This document shows, piece by piece, positions 41,957 through 51,508 of a stretch of DNA of 64,000 nucleotides. The DNA lies in assembly GCF_014199205.1 (NCBI RefSeq), contig NZ_JACIJD010000001.1, forward strand, positions 186,001 through 250,000, given 5' to 3'. A program made the translations under genes and the position numbers. The number at the start of each line of letters is the position of its first letter. The first letter of the stretch is position 1. The notes beneath the pieces are model-generated. The model was not told the origin of the DNA. It saw only the letters and a list, made by a program, of their open reading frames with translations, and made no database searches. The stretch is from Muricoccus pecuniae (GTDB lineage Bacteria; Pseudomonadota; Alphaproteobacteria; Acetobacterales; Acetobacteraceae).

Positions 41957-42694
41957 TCAGCGGCCCAGATAGACTTCGATGACACGGGGATCGTTCTGCA
42001 CGGTGTCGATGGACCCCTCGGAGAGCAGCGTGCCCTCGTGCAGCACCGTCACCTTGCTGCCGAGAGCGCGAACAAATTCGAGATCGTGCTCCACCACTAC
42101 AACGCTGCGCGTCCCGGCGATGCGGCGGAGAAGGGCGGCGGTGTGCTCCGTCTCCTGGTCCGTCATCCCGGCCACGGGCTCGTCGACGAGCAGGAGGTCG
42201 GGGTCCTGCATCAGCAGCATGCCGATCTCCAGCCATTGCCGCTGGCCGTGGGAGAGGATGGCGGCCGGATCGCCCGCGCGGGAAGCGAGGCCGATCTCCT
42301 CCGTCACGGCCTCGATCCGCTTGCGCGCGGTGTTCTCCAGCTTCCACCGCAGGCAGGACCAGGGATCACGCGGAGCCTTGAGCGCGAGCTCGAGGTTCTC
42401 GAACACGGTCAGCGCGTCGAAGACGGTCGGCTTCTGGAACTTGCGGCCGATGCCGAGATTGGCGATCCGCGCCTCGTCCATGCGGGTGAGGTCGTGCTCG
42501 CCGAAGGTCACCGTGCCCGCGGTGGGGCGGGTCTTGCCGGTGATGACGTCCATCATCGTCGTCTTGCCCGCGCCGTTCGGGCCGATCACGGCGCGCAGCT
42601 CCCCGGGATCGACGATGAGGGAAAGGTTGTTCAGCGCCCGGAAGCCGTCGAAGACGACGGAGACGCCATCGAGGTAGAGACCGGGCCCCTTCAC
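41957..42694 (-). CDS. urtD: Urea ABC transporter, ATP-binding protein UrtD
   Basis: A 245-residue LivG-like ATPase. Walker A is GPNGAGKTT; GIGRKFQKPTVFDALTVFENLELAL is the UrtD/LivG Q-loop region. The signature is ILSHGQRQWLEIGMLL, Walker B LLLVDEPVAGMTDQET, and the switch His is in VVVVEHDLEFVR. The GTG start overlaps the urtC stop as GTGA (42691-42694). Frame upstream of this GTG lies inside urtC. Confidence 0.95.
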   Translation of the reverse strand: MKGPGLYLDGVSVVFDGFRALNNLSLIVDPGELRAVIGPNGAGKTTMMDVITGKTRPTAGTVTFGEHDLTRMDEARIANLGIGRKFQKPTVFDALTVFENLELALKAPRDPWSCLRWKLENTARKRIEAVTEEIGLASRAGDPAAILSHGQRQWLEIGMLLMQDPDLLLVDEPVAGMTDQETEHTAALLRRIAGTRSVVVVEHDLEFVRALGSKVTVLHEGTLLSEGSIDTVQNDPRVIEVYLGR

Positions 42695-43788
42695 TTCGTG
42701 CGCCCCCGGAAAAGGCCGGCGAGGCCGCGCGGCAGGAAGAGGGTGACGGCGACGAAGAGGCTGCCGAGGACGAAGAGCCAGAGGTCCGGCGCGAAGGAGG
42801 TGAGCCAGGTCTTCAGCGCGTTCACCGAGAAGGCGCCGAGGATGGCGCCGACCAGCGTGCCGCGGCCGCCGACCGCCACCCAGATCACCGCCTCGATCGA
42901 GTTGCCCGGCGCGAACTCGCCGGGGTTGATGATGCCCACCAGCGGCACGTAGAGCGCGCCCGCCAGCCCCGCCAGCACGGCGGAGAGGGTAAAGACGGAG
43001 AGCTTGAAGGAGGTGACGGAGTAGCCGAGGAAGCGCACCCGGCTCTCGGCGTCGCGCACCGCGACGAGGACGCGGCCGAGCTTCGTGCTGGTGATGTGTC
43101 GGCAGAGGATGAGCGAGCCCGCGAGCAGGATGAGGGCGGCGTAGAACAGCCCCGCCCGCGCGCCCTGCGTGTTCAGCGGCACGCCGAGCAGCTCCTTGAA
43201 GTCGGTGAAGCCGTTGTTCCCGCCGAATCCCATGTCGTTGCGGAAAAAGGCGAGCATCAGCGCGTAGGTCATCGCCTGGGTGATGATGGAGAAATAGACG
43301 CCCGTGATGCGGCTGCGGAAGGAGAGCCAGCCGAGGAGGAAGGCGAGCGCGCCGGGCACCAGCATCGCCATCAGGATCGCGTAGGGGAAGTGGTCGAAGC
43401 CCAGCCAGTACCAGGGCAGTTCCTTGTAGCCGAGGAAGACCATGAAGTCCGGCAGCACGGGATGCCCGTAGACGCCGCGCGGCCCGATGAGACGCATGAG
43501 GTGCATCCCCATGGCATAGCCGCCGAGGGCGAAGAAGGCGCCGTGGCCGAGCGAGAGGATGCCCGCATAGCCCCAGGCGAGGTCGATCGCGAGCGCCAGC
43601 ACGCCGTAGCAGATCCACTTGCCCGTGACGGCCACGGTGAAGTCCGAGACGCGGAGGGCACTTCCGGCGGGCAGCGTGTTCAGCACGGGAAGCAGGGCGA
43701 GCAGGGCGATGGCGGCGATGACCGCGCCGCGGATCAGCAGGCGCGCGGGGATGCCGCGGGGGGCGGGGGCGGCGGTGATGTCGCTCAT
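42691..43788 (-). CDS. urtC: Urea ABC transporter, permease UrtC
   Basis: A 365-residue branched-chain-type permease with about nine membrane segments. DLAWGYAGILSLGHGAFFALGGYAMGMHLMR and GVYFSIITQAMTYALMLAFFRND are typical UrtC stretches, and RVLVAVRDAESRVRFLGYSV is the coupling region. ATG 43788 overlaps the urtB stop (ATGA). Length matches UrtC (about 360-380). Confidence 0.94.
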   Translation of the reverse strand: MSDITAAPAPRGIPARLLIRGAVIAAIALLALLPVLNTLPAGSALRVSDFTVAVTGKWICYGVLALAIDLAWGYAGILSLGHGAFFALGGYAMGMHLMRLIGPRGVYGHPVLPDFMVFLGYKELPWYWLGFDHFPYAILMAMLVPGALAFLLGWLSFRSRITGVYFSIITQAMTYALMLAFFRNDMGFGGNNGFTDFKELLGVPLNTQGARAGLFYAALILLAGSLILCRHITSTKLGRVLVAVRDAESRVRFLGYSVTSFKLSVFTLSAVLAGLAGALYVPLVGIINPGEFAPGNSIEAVIWVAVGGRGTLVGAILGAFSVNALKTWLTSFAPDLWLFVLGSLFVAVTLFLPRGLAGLFRGRTK

Positions 43789-45338
43789 GCGTCGGCGGCC
43801 CGGCCCTTGAGGGCGAAGAGGCCGCGCGGGCGGCGCTGGATGAAGAGCATGATGAGCACCAGCACGGCCACCTTGGCCAGCACGGCGCCGGCCCATGGCT
43901 CGATGATCTTGTTCAGCACGCCGAGCCCCATGGCGCCGACGAGGGTGCCGACGAGGCTGCCCACGCCGCCGAAGACGACGACCATGAAGCTGTCGATGAT
44001 GTAGCCCGTGCCGAGATTGGGGGAGACGTTGTCGATCTGGCTGAGCGCCACCCCCGCCATGCCCGCGATCCCCGAGCCGAAGGCGAAGGTCAGCGCGTCC
44101 ACCCGCCCCGTGCGAATGCCCATGGTGGCGGCGGTGCGGCGGTTCTGCACCACCGCGCGCATCTCCAGCCCGAAGCGGGTGAGGCGGATGGCCGCGAAGG
44201 CGAGGGCGAGGACGAGAAGGGAGAAGACGATCACCCAGAGCCGGTTCTGCGTGATCAGGATGCCGCCAGGAAGCGAGAGGGTGCCCTGCATCCAGGCGGG
44301 GGAGAGGACTTCCCGGTTCTGCGCGCCGAAGGCGAGCCGCACGGCCTGCTGCAGGATCATGCCGACGCCGAAGGTCATCAGCAGCGTCTCCAGCGGGCGG
44401 CCGTAGAGGTGGCGGATCAGCCCGCGCTCCAGCACCGCGCCCGCGAGGCCGGCGACGAGGAAGGCGGCGGGGACGGAGAGGGGAAGGGACCAGGGCAGCA
44501 GCCAGGGAATGCCGCGGAGGGCCTCCTGCACCATGAAGGTGGTGTAGGCGCCGAGCATGACGAACTCGCCATGGGCCATGTTGATCACGCCCATCACGCC
44601 GAAGGTGATGGCGAGGCCGAGCGCGGCCAGCAGCAGCACGGAGCCGAGCGAGAGGCCCTGGAACAGCGTCTCCGCGGCGCGCTTGAAGGCGAGGCGCCCG
44701 TCGATGGCGGCGACGGCGGCATCCACCTCGGCGGCGAGGTCGGGATTGGTGGCGCGGGCCTCCAGCAGCAGGGCGCGCGCGTCCTCCGAGGAGGCGCCGC
44801 CGAGCGTCGCGATGCCCTGGCGCTTCACCGCCGCATCGGGCGCGACGAGGCGGGAGGCGGCGAGCGCCAGCTCCTGCCGCTCCCGCACGCGGGGGACGGA
44901 TTCCCGGGCGATGGCGGCCTCCAGCGGCGCGATATTCTCGGCGCTTCGGCTGCGGAAGACGGAATCGGCGGCGGCCAGGCGCTCATCGGGGTTGGCGGAA
45001 ACGAGCTGGAGGCGGCCCAGCGCCCCGCGCAGCGCGGCGCGGACGCGGTTGTTGATGCGGACCGTCTCGGCGCCCGCCGCATCCGCGGGCTGGCCGGTCG
45101 CGGCATCCGTGCCGTTGGGGAGGATGATGAGGGTGTCGCGCTTGCGGAGCTGGCCGTCGGAGAGGGCGCGCAGCACGGGGAGGGCGCGCGGGTCGCCGCC
45201 GGCGCCGAGGCGCTCCACCGCCTCCGCCTGGGTGCCGAAAGCCCCGGCAAGGCCGGGCAGGGCTTCGATGAAGGCATCCTGCGCCGCGGCGGGAAGCGCG
45301 CCGGCGAGGAAGGCGAGCAGGAGGAGGATGCGGAGCAT
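43785..45338 (-). CDS. urtB: Urea ABC transporter, permease UrtB
   Basis: A 517-residue permease with the UrtB-specific layout. A signal peptide (ILLLLAFLAGALPAAAQ) and about 200 residues of helical extracytoplasmic domain are followed by a LivH-like membrane domain. That domain starts near LFQGLSLGSVLLLAALGLAITFGVMGVINMAHGEF and contains VQNRRTAATMGIRTGRVDALTFAFGSGIAG. The long N-terminal domain is normal for UrtB and absent in LivH. It starts 41 bp after the urtA stop. Confidence 0.94.
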   Translation of the reverse strand: MLRILLLLAFLAGALPAAAQDAFIEALPGLAGAFGTQAEAVERLGAGGDPRALPVLRALSDGQLRKRDTLIILPNGTDAATGQPADAAGAETVRINNRVRAALRGALGRLQLVSANPDERLAAADSVFRSRSAENIAPLEAAIARESVPRVRERQELALAASRLVAPDAAVKRQGIATLGGASSEDARALLLEARATNPDLAAEVDAAVAAIDGRLAFKRAAETLFQGLSLGSVLLLAALGLAITFGVMGVINMAHGEFVMLGAYTTFMVQEALRGIPWLLPWSLPLSVPAAFLVAGLAGAVLERGLIRHLYGRPLETLLMTFGVGMILQQAVRLAFGAQNREVLSPAWMQGTLSLPGGILITQNRLWVIVFSLLVLALAFAAIRLTRFGLEMRAVVQNRRTAATMGIRTGRVDALTFAFGSGIAGMAGVALSQIDNVSPNLGTGYIIDSFMVVVFGGVGSLVGTLVGAMGLGVLNKIIEPWAGAVLAKVAVLVLIMLFIQRRPRGLFALKGRAADA

Positions 45339-45379
45339 GGTGGTGCGGGCGGCGGGTTGTCCCCGCCGCCCCTTTCCTG

Positions 45380-46615
45380 TCAGCCGCGGCGGCTGGCGTT
45401 CTCGGGGATGAAGGGGGACCAGTTCTCGGCCGCGATGGCGGTCGGCGTCTTGTGGACGATGTTGAACTGGCCGTTCTCCTGCACCTCGCCGATCATCACC
45501 GGCTTGGTGAGGTGATGGTTGGGCCGCATCTCCTCCTCATAGCCGCAGGGCGCCATGACCTTCTGGCCGTACATCGCCTGGCGCACCGCATCGACCGCGG
45601 TGGTGCCGGCCTTCTGCACGGCCTGCGTCCACATGCGGAAGCCGGTGTAGGTGGCCTCCATCGGGTCGTTCGTCACGCGCTTGTCGTTCTTGATGTAGGC
45701 GCGCCACATCGCCTTGAACTCGTCGTTTGGCGCGCCGGGGACGGACATGAAGTAGTTCCAGGCGGCGAGATGGCCGACCAGCGGCTTCGTGTCGATGCCC
45801 GCCAGCTCCTCCTCGCCCACGGAGAAGGCGACGCAGGGGATGTCCTCGGCCTTGATGCCCTGGTTGCCCAGCTCGCGGTAGAAGGGGACGTTCGCGTCGC
45901 CGTTGATGGTGGAGACGATGGCGGTGCGCTTGCCCTCGCCCGCGAAGCGCTTCACGCGGGAGACGATGCCCTGCCAGTCGGAATGGCCGAAGGGCGTGTA
46001 CTCCTCCATGATGTCGGCGTCGCTGATCCCCTTGCTGTTGAGATAGGCGCGGAGAATGCGGTTGGTGGTGCGGGGATAGACGTAGTCGGTGCCGAGAAGG
46101 GCGATGCGCTTCGCCTCGCCGCCATCCTTGCCCATCAGGTACTCAACGGCCGGGATCGCCTGCTGGTTCGGCGCGGCGCCGGTGTAGAAGACGTTCCTGC
46201 TCTGCTCCTCGCCCTCGTACTGCACGGGGTAGAAGAGAAGCCCGTTCAGCTCCTCGAAGACGGGGAGGACGGACTTGCGGGAGACCGAGGTCCAGCAGCC
46301 GAAGGTCACGTCCACCTTGGACACGGCCAGCAGCTCGCGCGCCTTCTCGGCAAAGAGCGGCCAGTTGGAGGCGGGATCGACGACCACGGGCTCCAGGCGC
46401 CGGCCGAGCACGCCGCCCTTCGAATTGGCCCATTCGATCATCATCAGCACGGTGTCGCGCAGCGCCGTCTCGCTGATGGCCATGGTGCCGGAGAGGGAGT
46501 GGAGCACGCCCACCTTGATGGGCGACCCCTGGGCGAAGGAGGGGCGGATCGCCGGCATCGCCAGCGCGCCGCCCAGGCCGGCCAGCGCGGCGCGGCGGGT
46601 GAGATTCAGGCTCAT
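45380..46615 (-). CDS. urtA: Urea ABC transporter, substrate-binding protein UrtA
   Basis: A 411-residue periplasmic urea-binding protein. A twin-arginine-like signal (LTRRAALAGLGGALAMPAI, ending SFAQG) is followed by IKVGVLHSLSGTMAISE, VFGCWTS-type and LLFYPVQYEGEEQSRNVFYTGAAPNQQ segments that are diagnostic for UrtA. ATG 46615 was chosen over the longer frame to 46789 because the signal peptide begins there and a sigma-54 promoter match lies about 70 bp upstream, inside the longer frame. Confidence 0.95.
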   Translation of the reverse strand: MSLNLTRRAALAGLGGALAMPAIRPSFAQGSPIKVGVLHSLSGTMAISETALRDTVLMMIEWANSKGGVLGRRLEPVVVDPASNWPLFAEKARELLAVSKVDVTFGCWTSVSRKSVLPVFEELNGLLFYPVQYEGEEQSRNVFYTGAAPNQQAIPAVEYLMGKDGGEAKRIALLGTDYVYPRTTNRILRAYLNSKGISDADIMEEYTPFGHSDWQGIVSRVKRFAGEGKRTAIVSTINGDANVPFYRELGNQGIKAEDIPCVAFSVGEEELAGIDTKPLVGHLAAWNYFMSVPGAPNDEFKAMWRAYIKNDKRVTNDPMEATYTGFRMWTQAVQKAGTTAVDAVRQAMYGQKVMAPCGYEEEMRPNHHLTKPVMIGEVQENGQFNIVHKTPTAIAAENWSPFIPENASRRG

Positions 46616-46682
46616 TGTTTCGTCCCACAGAGGCCGGTGCGCCCGCGGATTCCCCCCGCGACTGGCCGGACCCTGCTGGGTT

Positions 46683-46698
46683 TGCGAGAAGCGTGCCA
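46683..46698 (-). promoter_or_regulatory. Candidate sigma-54 (RpoN) promoter of urtABCDE
   Basis: On the minus strand TGGCACGCTTCTCGCA matches the sigma-54 consensus TGGCACG-N4-TTGCW with one mismatch and exact GG(-24)/GC(-12) spacing. Predicted transcription start is near 46672, leaving a leader of about 57 bases before the urtA ATG. Urea import is commonly nitrogen-controlled through NtrC/RpoN. No clear NtrC box was identified upstream. Confidence 0.7.
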
Positions 46699-46810
46699 TC
46701 CACCCCCCTGGCCGCGGCCCGGCCGTTCCCTGTCGGGGCTGGCGCGGGCTTAGGCATTCCAGGGGCGGCGCTGCGCTTTTCCGTGGCAAGGCGGAACGGA
46801 CCGCCCGGCC

Positions 46811-48118
46811 TCAGAGGTCTCCCATCCAGCGGGGCAGGGCCAGGGCGATCTCCGGGACGAAGGTGACGGCCAGCATCACCGCCGTCATCGCCAGGAGGAA
46901 CCACCAGACCCAGACCATGGTGCTCTCCATGCTGCAGCCGGCGATGCGGCAGGTGACCATCAGGTTCACCGCCGTGGGCGGCGTGAAGGCGCCGATGGCG
47001 ACGTTCATGGTCATGATCACCCCGAACCAGGTGAGGTCCCAGTGGAACAGGGCCGCGATGGGCAGGAGGATGGGCAGGAAGATGAGATAGGTGGAGATGG
47101 CGTCCAGCGCCGTGCCCGCGATCATCAGCAGCACGGTGATGGCGAGCAGCATCACCACCTCGTTGTCCGTCAGGCCGATCAGCATCCCGGCGAGCGCGTC
47201 GAAGATGCCGGCCGCGCTGCCGGCATGGGCGTAGATGGCGGCCAGGGCGATGATGAGGAGGACGACGGCGGAGATCTCCGCGCTGTCGCGCAGCACCTCG
47301 TAGAGATCGCGCCAGGTGAGGCTGCGATAGATCACGGCGCCGACGAAGAGGCCGTAGAAGACGGCGACGACGGCGGCCTCGGTCGGCGTGAAGGCGCCGG
47401 AGCGGAGGCCGCCGAGGATCACCACCGGCGCGGCGAGGCCCCAGACGGCGTCGAGGAAGGAGCGCCAGAGCCGCGCGGCCGTGAGCGGCGGGCGGGCCGC
47501 GCGCGGCTCGGGCAGGCCGAAGCCGCCGCGCCGCGCGAGCCACACGGCCGGCACTATGAGGGCAAGGCCGGAGAGGATGCCGGGCACGACCCCCGCGAGG
47601 AACAGCGCGGGCACGGAGACGCCCGGCACGAGCACGGCATAGACGATGAAGGGGATGGAGGGCGGGATGAGCACGTCGGTGGACCCGCCCGCCGCGGTGA
47701 GGGAGGCGACATAGGGCGCGGGATAGCCCTGCTTCAGCATGGGCGGCACCATCACCGCGGCCACGGCGGCGGCATCCGCCGCGCCCGACCCGCTGACGCC
47801 GCCGAGGATCATGCAGAGCAGCACGGCCACGATCGCCAGCGCCCCCGTGCGATTGCCGACGAGGAGCTGGGCGAAGCCGACGAGGCGCGCGGCAACCCCC
47901 GCCCGCTCGAAGACCAGCCCGGCGAGGACGAACATGGGCAGAGCCAGCAGCGGATACTTCGCGATGCCCGTCCAGATGTTCGTGGGCAGGGCCATGACGC
48001 CCATGCCCTCCATCGCGATGACGAGGAAGCCGGTGAGCCCCATGGCGACGCCGATGGGCACGCCCACCAGCATCAGCAGGATGAAGAGCCCGACGAGGAG
48101 GAGGATCGCCAGCGTCAC
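46811..48118 (-). CDS. TRAP transporter large permease (DctM-like)
   Basis: A 435-residue membrane protein of the DctM family with about 12 membrane segments; it carries the sodium-coupled transport pathway. GGVSGSGAADAAAVAAVMVPPMLKQGY and GGSTDVLIPPSIPFIVYAV match the family's signature loops, as do FTPTEAAVVAVFYGLFVG and FTPPTAVNLMVTCRIAG. The GTG start overlaps the small-permease stop as GTGA (48115-48118). Confidence 0.94.
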   Translation of the reverse strand: MTLAILLLVGLFILLMLVGVPIGVAMGLTGFLVIAMEGMGVMALPTNIWTGIAKYPLLALPMFVLAGLVFERAGVAARLVGFAQLLVGNRTGALAIVAVLLCMILGGVSGSGAADAAAVAAVMVPPMLKQGYPAPYVASLTAAGGSTDVLIPPSIPFIVYAVLVPGVSVPALFLAGVVPGILSGLALIVPAVWLARRGGFGLPEPRAARPPLTAARLWRSFLDAVWGLAAPVVILGGLRSGAFTPTEAAVVAVFYGLFVGAVIYRSLTWRDLYEVLRDSAEISAVVLLIIALAAIYAHAGSAAGIFDALAGMLIGLTDNEVVMLLAITVLLMIAGTALDAISTYLIFLPILLPIAALFHWDLTWFGVIMTMNVAIGAFTPPTAVNLMVTCRIAGCSMESTMVWVWWFLLAMTAVMLAVTFVPEIALALPRWMGDL

Positions 48119-48624
48119 GCGCGGATCACCCGGACCATGCGGCCGAGCAGCCGCGCGCAAATGACGAGCGACATGAGCGGCATCCACCCCGTATAAAGCC
48201 ATTGCGGCACGCCGAGGCCGGGGGAGAGGACCTCGAAGCGGTACTCGTCCCATGTGTAGAAGGCGCCGTACCAGGCAAGCGGGACGAAAACGGCGAGGCC
48301 GCAGAGAAGGACCAGCACCTCCACCCCGCGCGCGGCGCGCAGCGAGAGCTTCTCGGTGAAGTAGGTCACACGGATATGGCGGTCCGCGCCGAAGGCGGCG
48401 GCGCTGCCGAGGAAGGTCATCACCACCATGATCGCGACCGAGTACTCCTCGGTGAAGGCGAGGGAGACGTCGGTGAAGTAGCGCGTGAGCACGTTCGCCA
48501 TGGTGATGACGGCCAGCACGGCCATGGCGGCGGCGGCAAGCGCGCCCTCCAGCGTGACGGGGATGCGCGGCGGGGCTTCCCCGAGCTGGAGGCCGGGGGC
48601 CTGGATATCGGCGTGTTCGGTCAT
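48115..48624 (-). CDS. TRAP transporter small permease (DctQ-like)
   Basis: A 169-residue membrane protein with four segments. VLTRYFTDVSLAFTEEYSVAIMVVMTFLGSAAAFGADRHIRVTYF is the DctQ core. Start ATG 48624 (MTEHADIQ) was chosen; ten further residues upstream have no support. It lies 49 bp downstream of the binding-protein gene and overlaps the large permease gene. Confidence 0.92.
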   Translation of the reverse strand: MTEHADIQAPGLQLGEAPPRIPVTLEGALAAAAMAVLAVITMANVLTRYFTDVSLAFTEEYSVAIMVVMTFLGSAAAFGADRHIRVTYFTEKLSLRAARGVEVLVLLCGLAVFVPLAWYGAFYTWDEYRFEVLSPGLGVPQWLYTGWMPLMSLVICARLLGRMVRVIRA

Positions 48625-48673
48625 GGTGCTTTTCAGGACGTGGCGGGGCGGCACGGCGCCGCCCCGGGAAATC

Positions 48674-49717
48674 TCAGCTCACGCGGGCGATGACGGCCTC
48701 GGCCTGGCGGACGAGGTCGGTGCCGATGGTGCCCGCCCACTTGTCGAAGACGGGGCGGGTGGCGCGGGCGAAGGCCGCCTTCTCGGCCGCGGAGAGGTCG
48801 ATCACCTCCACCCCGCGCCGCGCGCACTCCTCCAGGGAGGAGCGGTCGCCGTTCATCCCCAGCCCCTTGCGGGCGGCGTTGTTGCCGGCCTGCCCGGCCT
48901 CCCGCGCGGCCTCGACCACGATCTCACGGTCCCGCGGCTCGAAGCCCGACAGCGCCGCCTTGCTGATAGCGACGATGCCCGCATCGGCGCAGTAGTTCCA
49001 CAGGGTCAGGTGCTTCTGCGCCAGCGTGTCCATGCGGAAGCCGAGGAAGAGGTTCACCGGGTTCTCCTGCCCGTCCACCGCGCCCGTCGAGAGGGCGGGC
49101 TGGAGGTCGGCGAAGGACATCTGCACGGGGTTGGCGCCGAGGGCCGTGTAGATCTCGGAGAAGATGGCGCCGGCGGCGAAGCGGATCTTCAGCCCGCGCA
49201 GGTCGCCCGGCGCGCGGATGGGGCGCTTGGAGTTGCTGATCTCGCGGAAGCCGTTCTCGCCCCAGGCCAGCGGCTCGATGTCGCGGGCCGCGAGGGTGCG
49301 GAAGAGCGCCGCCCCGACCTCGCTCCCCACCAGCGCGTCGAAGGCGGCGGTGCCGGGCATGAGGAAGGGGAGGGAGAAGAGGTTCATCTCCCTGATCTGG
49401 GGGGAGATGTTGATGGTGGAGAAGACGGCGCCGTCGATCACGCCCTGGCGGATCGCCACCAGCTCCCGCGTCTGGTCGCCGCCGACGAGGGAGGAGCCGG
49501 GATAGACCTTGAAGTTCAGCCGCCCCTCGGAGCGCTGGTTCACCAGATCGGCCCAGACGAAGGCGGATTCCGAGAGGGCGATCGGCCGGTTGCCGACCAC
49601 CGTGATCTTGTACTCCGGCTTGTAGCGCGGCTGGGCCCGGCCGATCGCGGGCAGGGCCAGCACGGGGAGGGCGGCGCCCGCGGAGAGCAGGGCGCGGCGG
49701 TTCACGCGCAGGGTCAT
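48674..49717 (-). CDS. TRAP transporter substrate-binding protein (DctP-like)
   Basis: A 347-residue periplasmic binding protein with a twin-arginine-like signal (VNRRALLSAGAALPVLALPAIGRAQ). VYPGSSLVGGDQTRELVAIRQGVIDG is the usual first lobe motif. LRGLKIRFAAGAIFSEIYTALGANPVQMSFADLQPALSTGAVDGQENP contains the Arg-bearing ligand segment of DctP-type proteins. The ligand is probably a carboxylate, by family. First gene of the PQM-ordered TRAP operon; ATG 49717. Confidence 0.92.
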   Translation of the reverse strand: MTLRVNRRALLSAGAALPVLALPAIGRAQPRYKPEYKITVVGNRPIALSESAFVWADLVNQRSEGRLNFKVYPGSSLVGGDQTRELVAIRQGVIDGAVFSTINISPQIREMNLFSLPFLMPGTAAFDALVGSEVGAALFRTLAARDIEPLAWGENGFREISNSKRPIRAPGDLRGLKIRFAAGAIFSEIYTALGANPVQMSFADLQPALSTGAVDGQENPVNLFLGFRMDTLAQKHLTLWNYCADAGIVAISKAALSGFEPRDREIVVEAAREAGQAGNNAARKGLGMNGDRSSLEECARRGVEVIDLSAAEKAAFARATRPVFDKWAGTIGTDLVRQAEAVIARVS

Positions 49718-49859
49718 GGACGTCTTTCCCCCAAAGGCTTCACTTCTGGTTGCGCGCACTCTGGAAGAGCGGGGCGGGGGCGGCAAGGGGCGGCGCGGCC
49801 CGCCCCGTGACGAAGGCGAGCGGAGCGCGCCCGCAAACCACGATCGGCCGCCCGGCCCG

Positions 49860-49876
49860 CTGCCCCACGGGGGCAG
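49860..49876 (-). terminator. Candidate hairpin after the dipeptide-type ABC operon
   Basis: CTGCCCC-ACG-GGGGCAG, a 7-bp perfect stem with a 3-base loop, 14 bp beyond the last stop (49890) on the minus strand. No T-run. Confidence 0.45.
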
Positions 49877-49889
49877 TGCGGGCGCGGGG

Positions 49890-50648
49890 CTAGGTGCCCT
49901 CCAGCTCGTGCGAGAGGCGGATGAGGTCCTGGGTGTGGGGGTGCACGGCCCGGCCGGCGCGGAGCGCGGCCTCGTCCATCACCTCCACGATCCGCCCGCC
50001 CTGCATCACCGCCAGCCGGCCGCAGAGATGCGCGACGACGGCGAGGTTGTGGGAGACGAGGATGCAGGTGAGGCCGCGCGCGGCGCGCAGGTCGGCCAGG
50101 AGGTTCAGCACCTCCGCCTGGACGGAGACGTCGAGCGCGCTGGTCGGCTCGTCCAGCAGCAGCACGCGGGGATCGGCGACGAGGGCGCGGGCGATGGCCA
50201 CGCGCTGGCGCTGCCCGCCCGAGAGCTGGTGGGGGTAGCGGAAGCGGGCGGTGCGCGGCAGCGCCACTTCCTCCAGCGCGCGGGCGATGCGCGCCTCCGC
50301 GTCCGGTACGCCGTGGACGACCAGCGGCTCGGAGAGGATGCGGTCCACCGTCTGCCGGGGATGGAGGGAGCCGTAGGGGTCTTGGAACACCATCTGGACC
50401 GTGCGGAAGAAGGCGCGGTCGCGCTTGCGGCCGAGGGCGCGCCCGTCCACCGAGATCCGCCCCGTCCATTCCGTGATCAGGCCGGCGATGGCGCGCAGCA
50501 CGGTGGACTTGCCGCTGCCGCTCTCCCCCACCAGCCCGAAGGTCTCGCCCTCGGCGACGTCGAACGAGACCCCGCGCACGGCGTGGTTACTGCCGAAGCG
50601 CACGTCGAGATCCGAGGCGCTGATCATGGGCGCAGCTCCGGCGGTCAT
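49890..50648 (-). CDS. Dipeptide/oligopeptide-type ABC transporter ATP-binding protein (OppF/DppF-like)
   Basis: A 252-residue ATPase. Walker A is [32 protein letters not shown] is the Opp-type Q-loop region. The signature is LSGGQRQRVAIARAL, Walker [17 protein letters not shown], and the switch His is in ILVSHNLAVV. ATG 50648 overlaps the previous stop (ATGA). Paired with the DppD-like ATPase it powers the importer encoded upstream. Confidence 0.93.
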   Translation of the reverse strand: MTAGAAPMISASDLDVRFGSNHAVRGVSFDVAEGETFGLVGESGSGKSTVLRAIAGLITEWTGRISVDGRALGRKRDRAFFRTVQMVFQDPYGSLHPRQTVDRILSEPLVVHGVPDAEARIARALEEVALPRTARFRYPHQLSGGQRQRVAIARALVADPRVLLLDEPTSALDVSVQAEVLNLLADLRAARGLTCILVSHNLAVVAHLCGRLAVMQGGRIVEVMDEAALRAGRAVHPHTQDLIRLSHELEGT

Positions 50649-51508
50649 GCGCGCGGCGCCAGCCAGGAGGGATCGCGCCTGAGCGTGGGCAGGCGCTCCC
50701 GGCGCTCCTCCAGGCTCGGCAGGCATTCCAGCAGCCCGCGCGTGTAGCCGTGGGTAGCCCGGTGGAGATCGGCGGCCGGCAGCTCCTCCATCACCTGCCC
50801 GGCATACATCACGGCCACGCGGTCGCAGAAGCGGGAGACCAGGGGAAGGTCGTGGCTGATGAGCATCAGCGCCATGCCGCGGCTGTCCACCTGCTCCTCG
50901 ATCAGGGAGAGGATCTCGGCCTGCACGCTGGCATCCAGCGCCGAGGTCGGCTCGTCCGCGATCAGCAGCTCGGGGTTGGGGGCGAGCATCATGGCGATCA
51001 TCACACGCTGGCCCATGCCGCCGGAGAGCTCGTGCGGATAAGCGTCGTGGACGCGGCGGGGATCGCGGATCTTGACGGATTCGAGCAGGTTCAGCGCGGC
51101 CTCGCGCGCCTCCCTGCGGCCGAGCTTCGTGTGCGCCCGCAACGCCTCGGCGATCTGGGCGCCCGCCGTCATCACGGGGTTGAGGCTGTATTTCGGGTCC
51201 TGGAGGATGAGCCCGATGCGGCCGCCGCGGAGCGCGCGCATCTCGGCCTCCGAGGCGTGGAGGATGTCCGTCGTGCCGAAGCGCAGCGCATCGGCGCGCA
51301 CCCTCGCGCTGCCGGGCAGGAGCCGCATCAGCGCGCGCCCCGTGACGGACTTGCCCGACCCGCTCTCCCCCACGATGCCGAGCTTCTCCCGCCCGATGGC
51401 GAAGGAGACGCCGCGCACGGCCTGGGTGACGCCGGTGGCGGAGGGGAAATCGACGTGGAGGTTCCGCACGGCGACCAGGGGCTCGCCGGGCAACACGGTT
51501 CTCGTCAT
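50645..51508 (-). CDS. Dipeptide/oligopeptide-type ABC transporter ATP-binding protein (OppD/DppD-like)
   Basis: A 287-residue ATPase. Walker A is [33 protein letters not shown] and [40 protein letters not shown] carry the signature and Walker B. The C-terminal tail [21 protein letters not shown] is the OppD/DppD extension, which in some relatives binds an Fe-S cluster, but the Cys set is not present here. ATG 51508 overlaps the permease stop (ATGA). Confidence 0.93.
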   Translation of the reverse strand: MTRTVLPGEPLVAVRNLHVDFPSATGVTQAVRGVSFAIGREKLGIVGESGSGKSVTGRALMRLLPGSARVRADALRFGTTDILHASEAEMRALRGGRIGLILQDPKYSLNPVMTAGAQIAEALRAHTKLGRREAREAALNLLESVKIRDPRRVHDAYPHELSGGMGQRVMIAMMLAPNPELLIADEPTSALDASVQAEILSLIEEQVDSRGMALMLISHDLPLVSRFCDRVAVMYAGQVMEELPAADLHRATHGYTRGLLECLPSLEERRERLPTLRRDPSWLAPRA

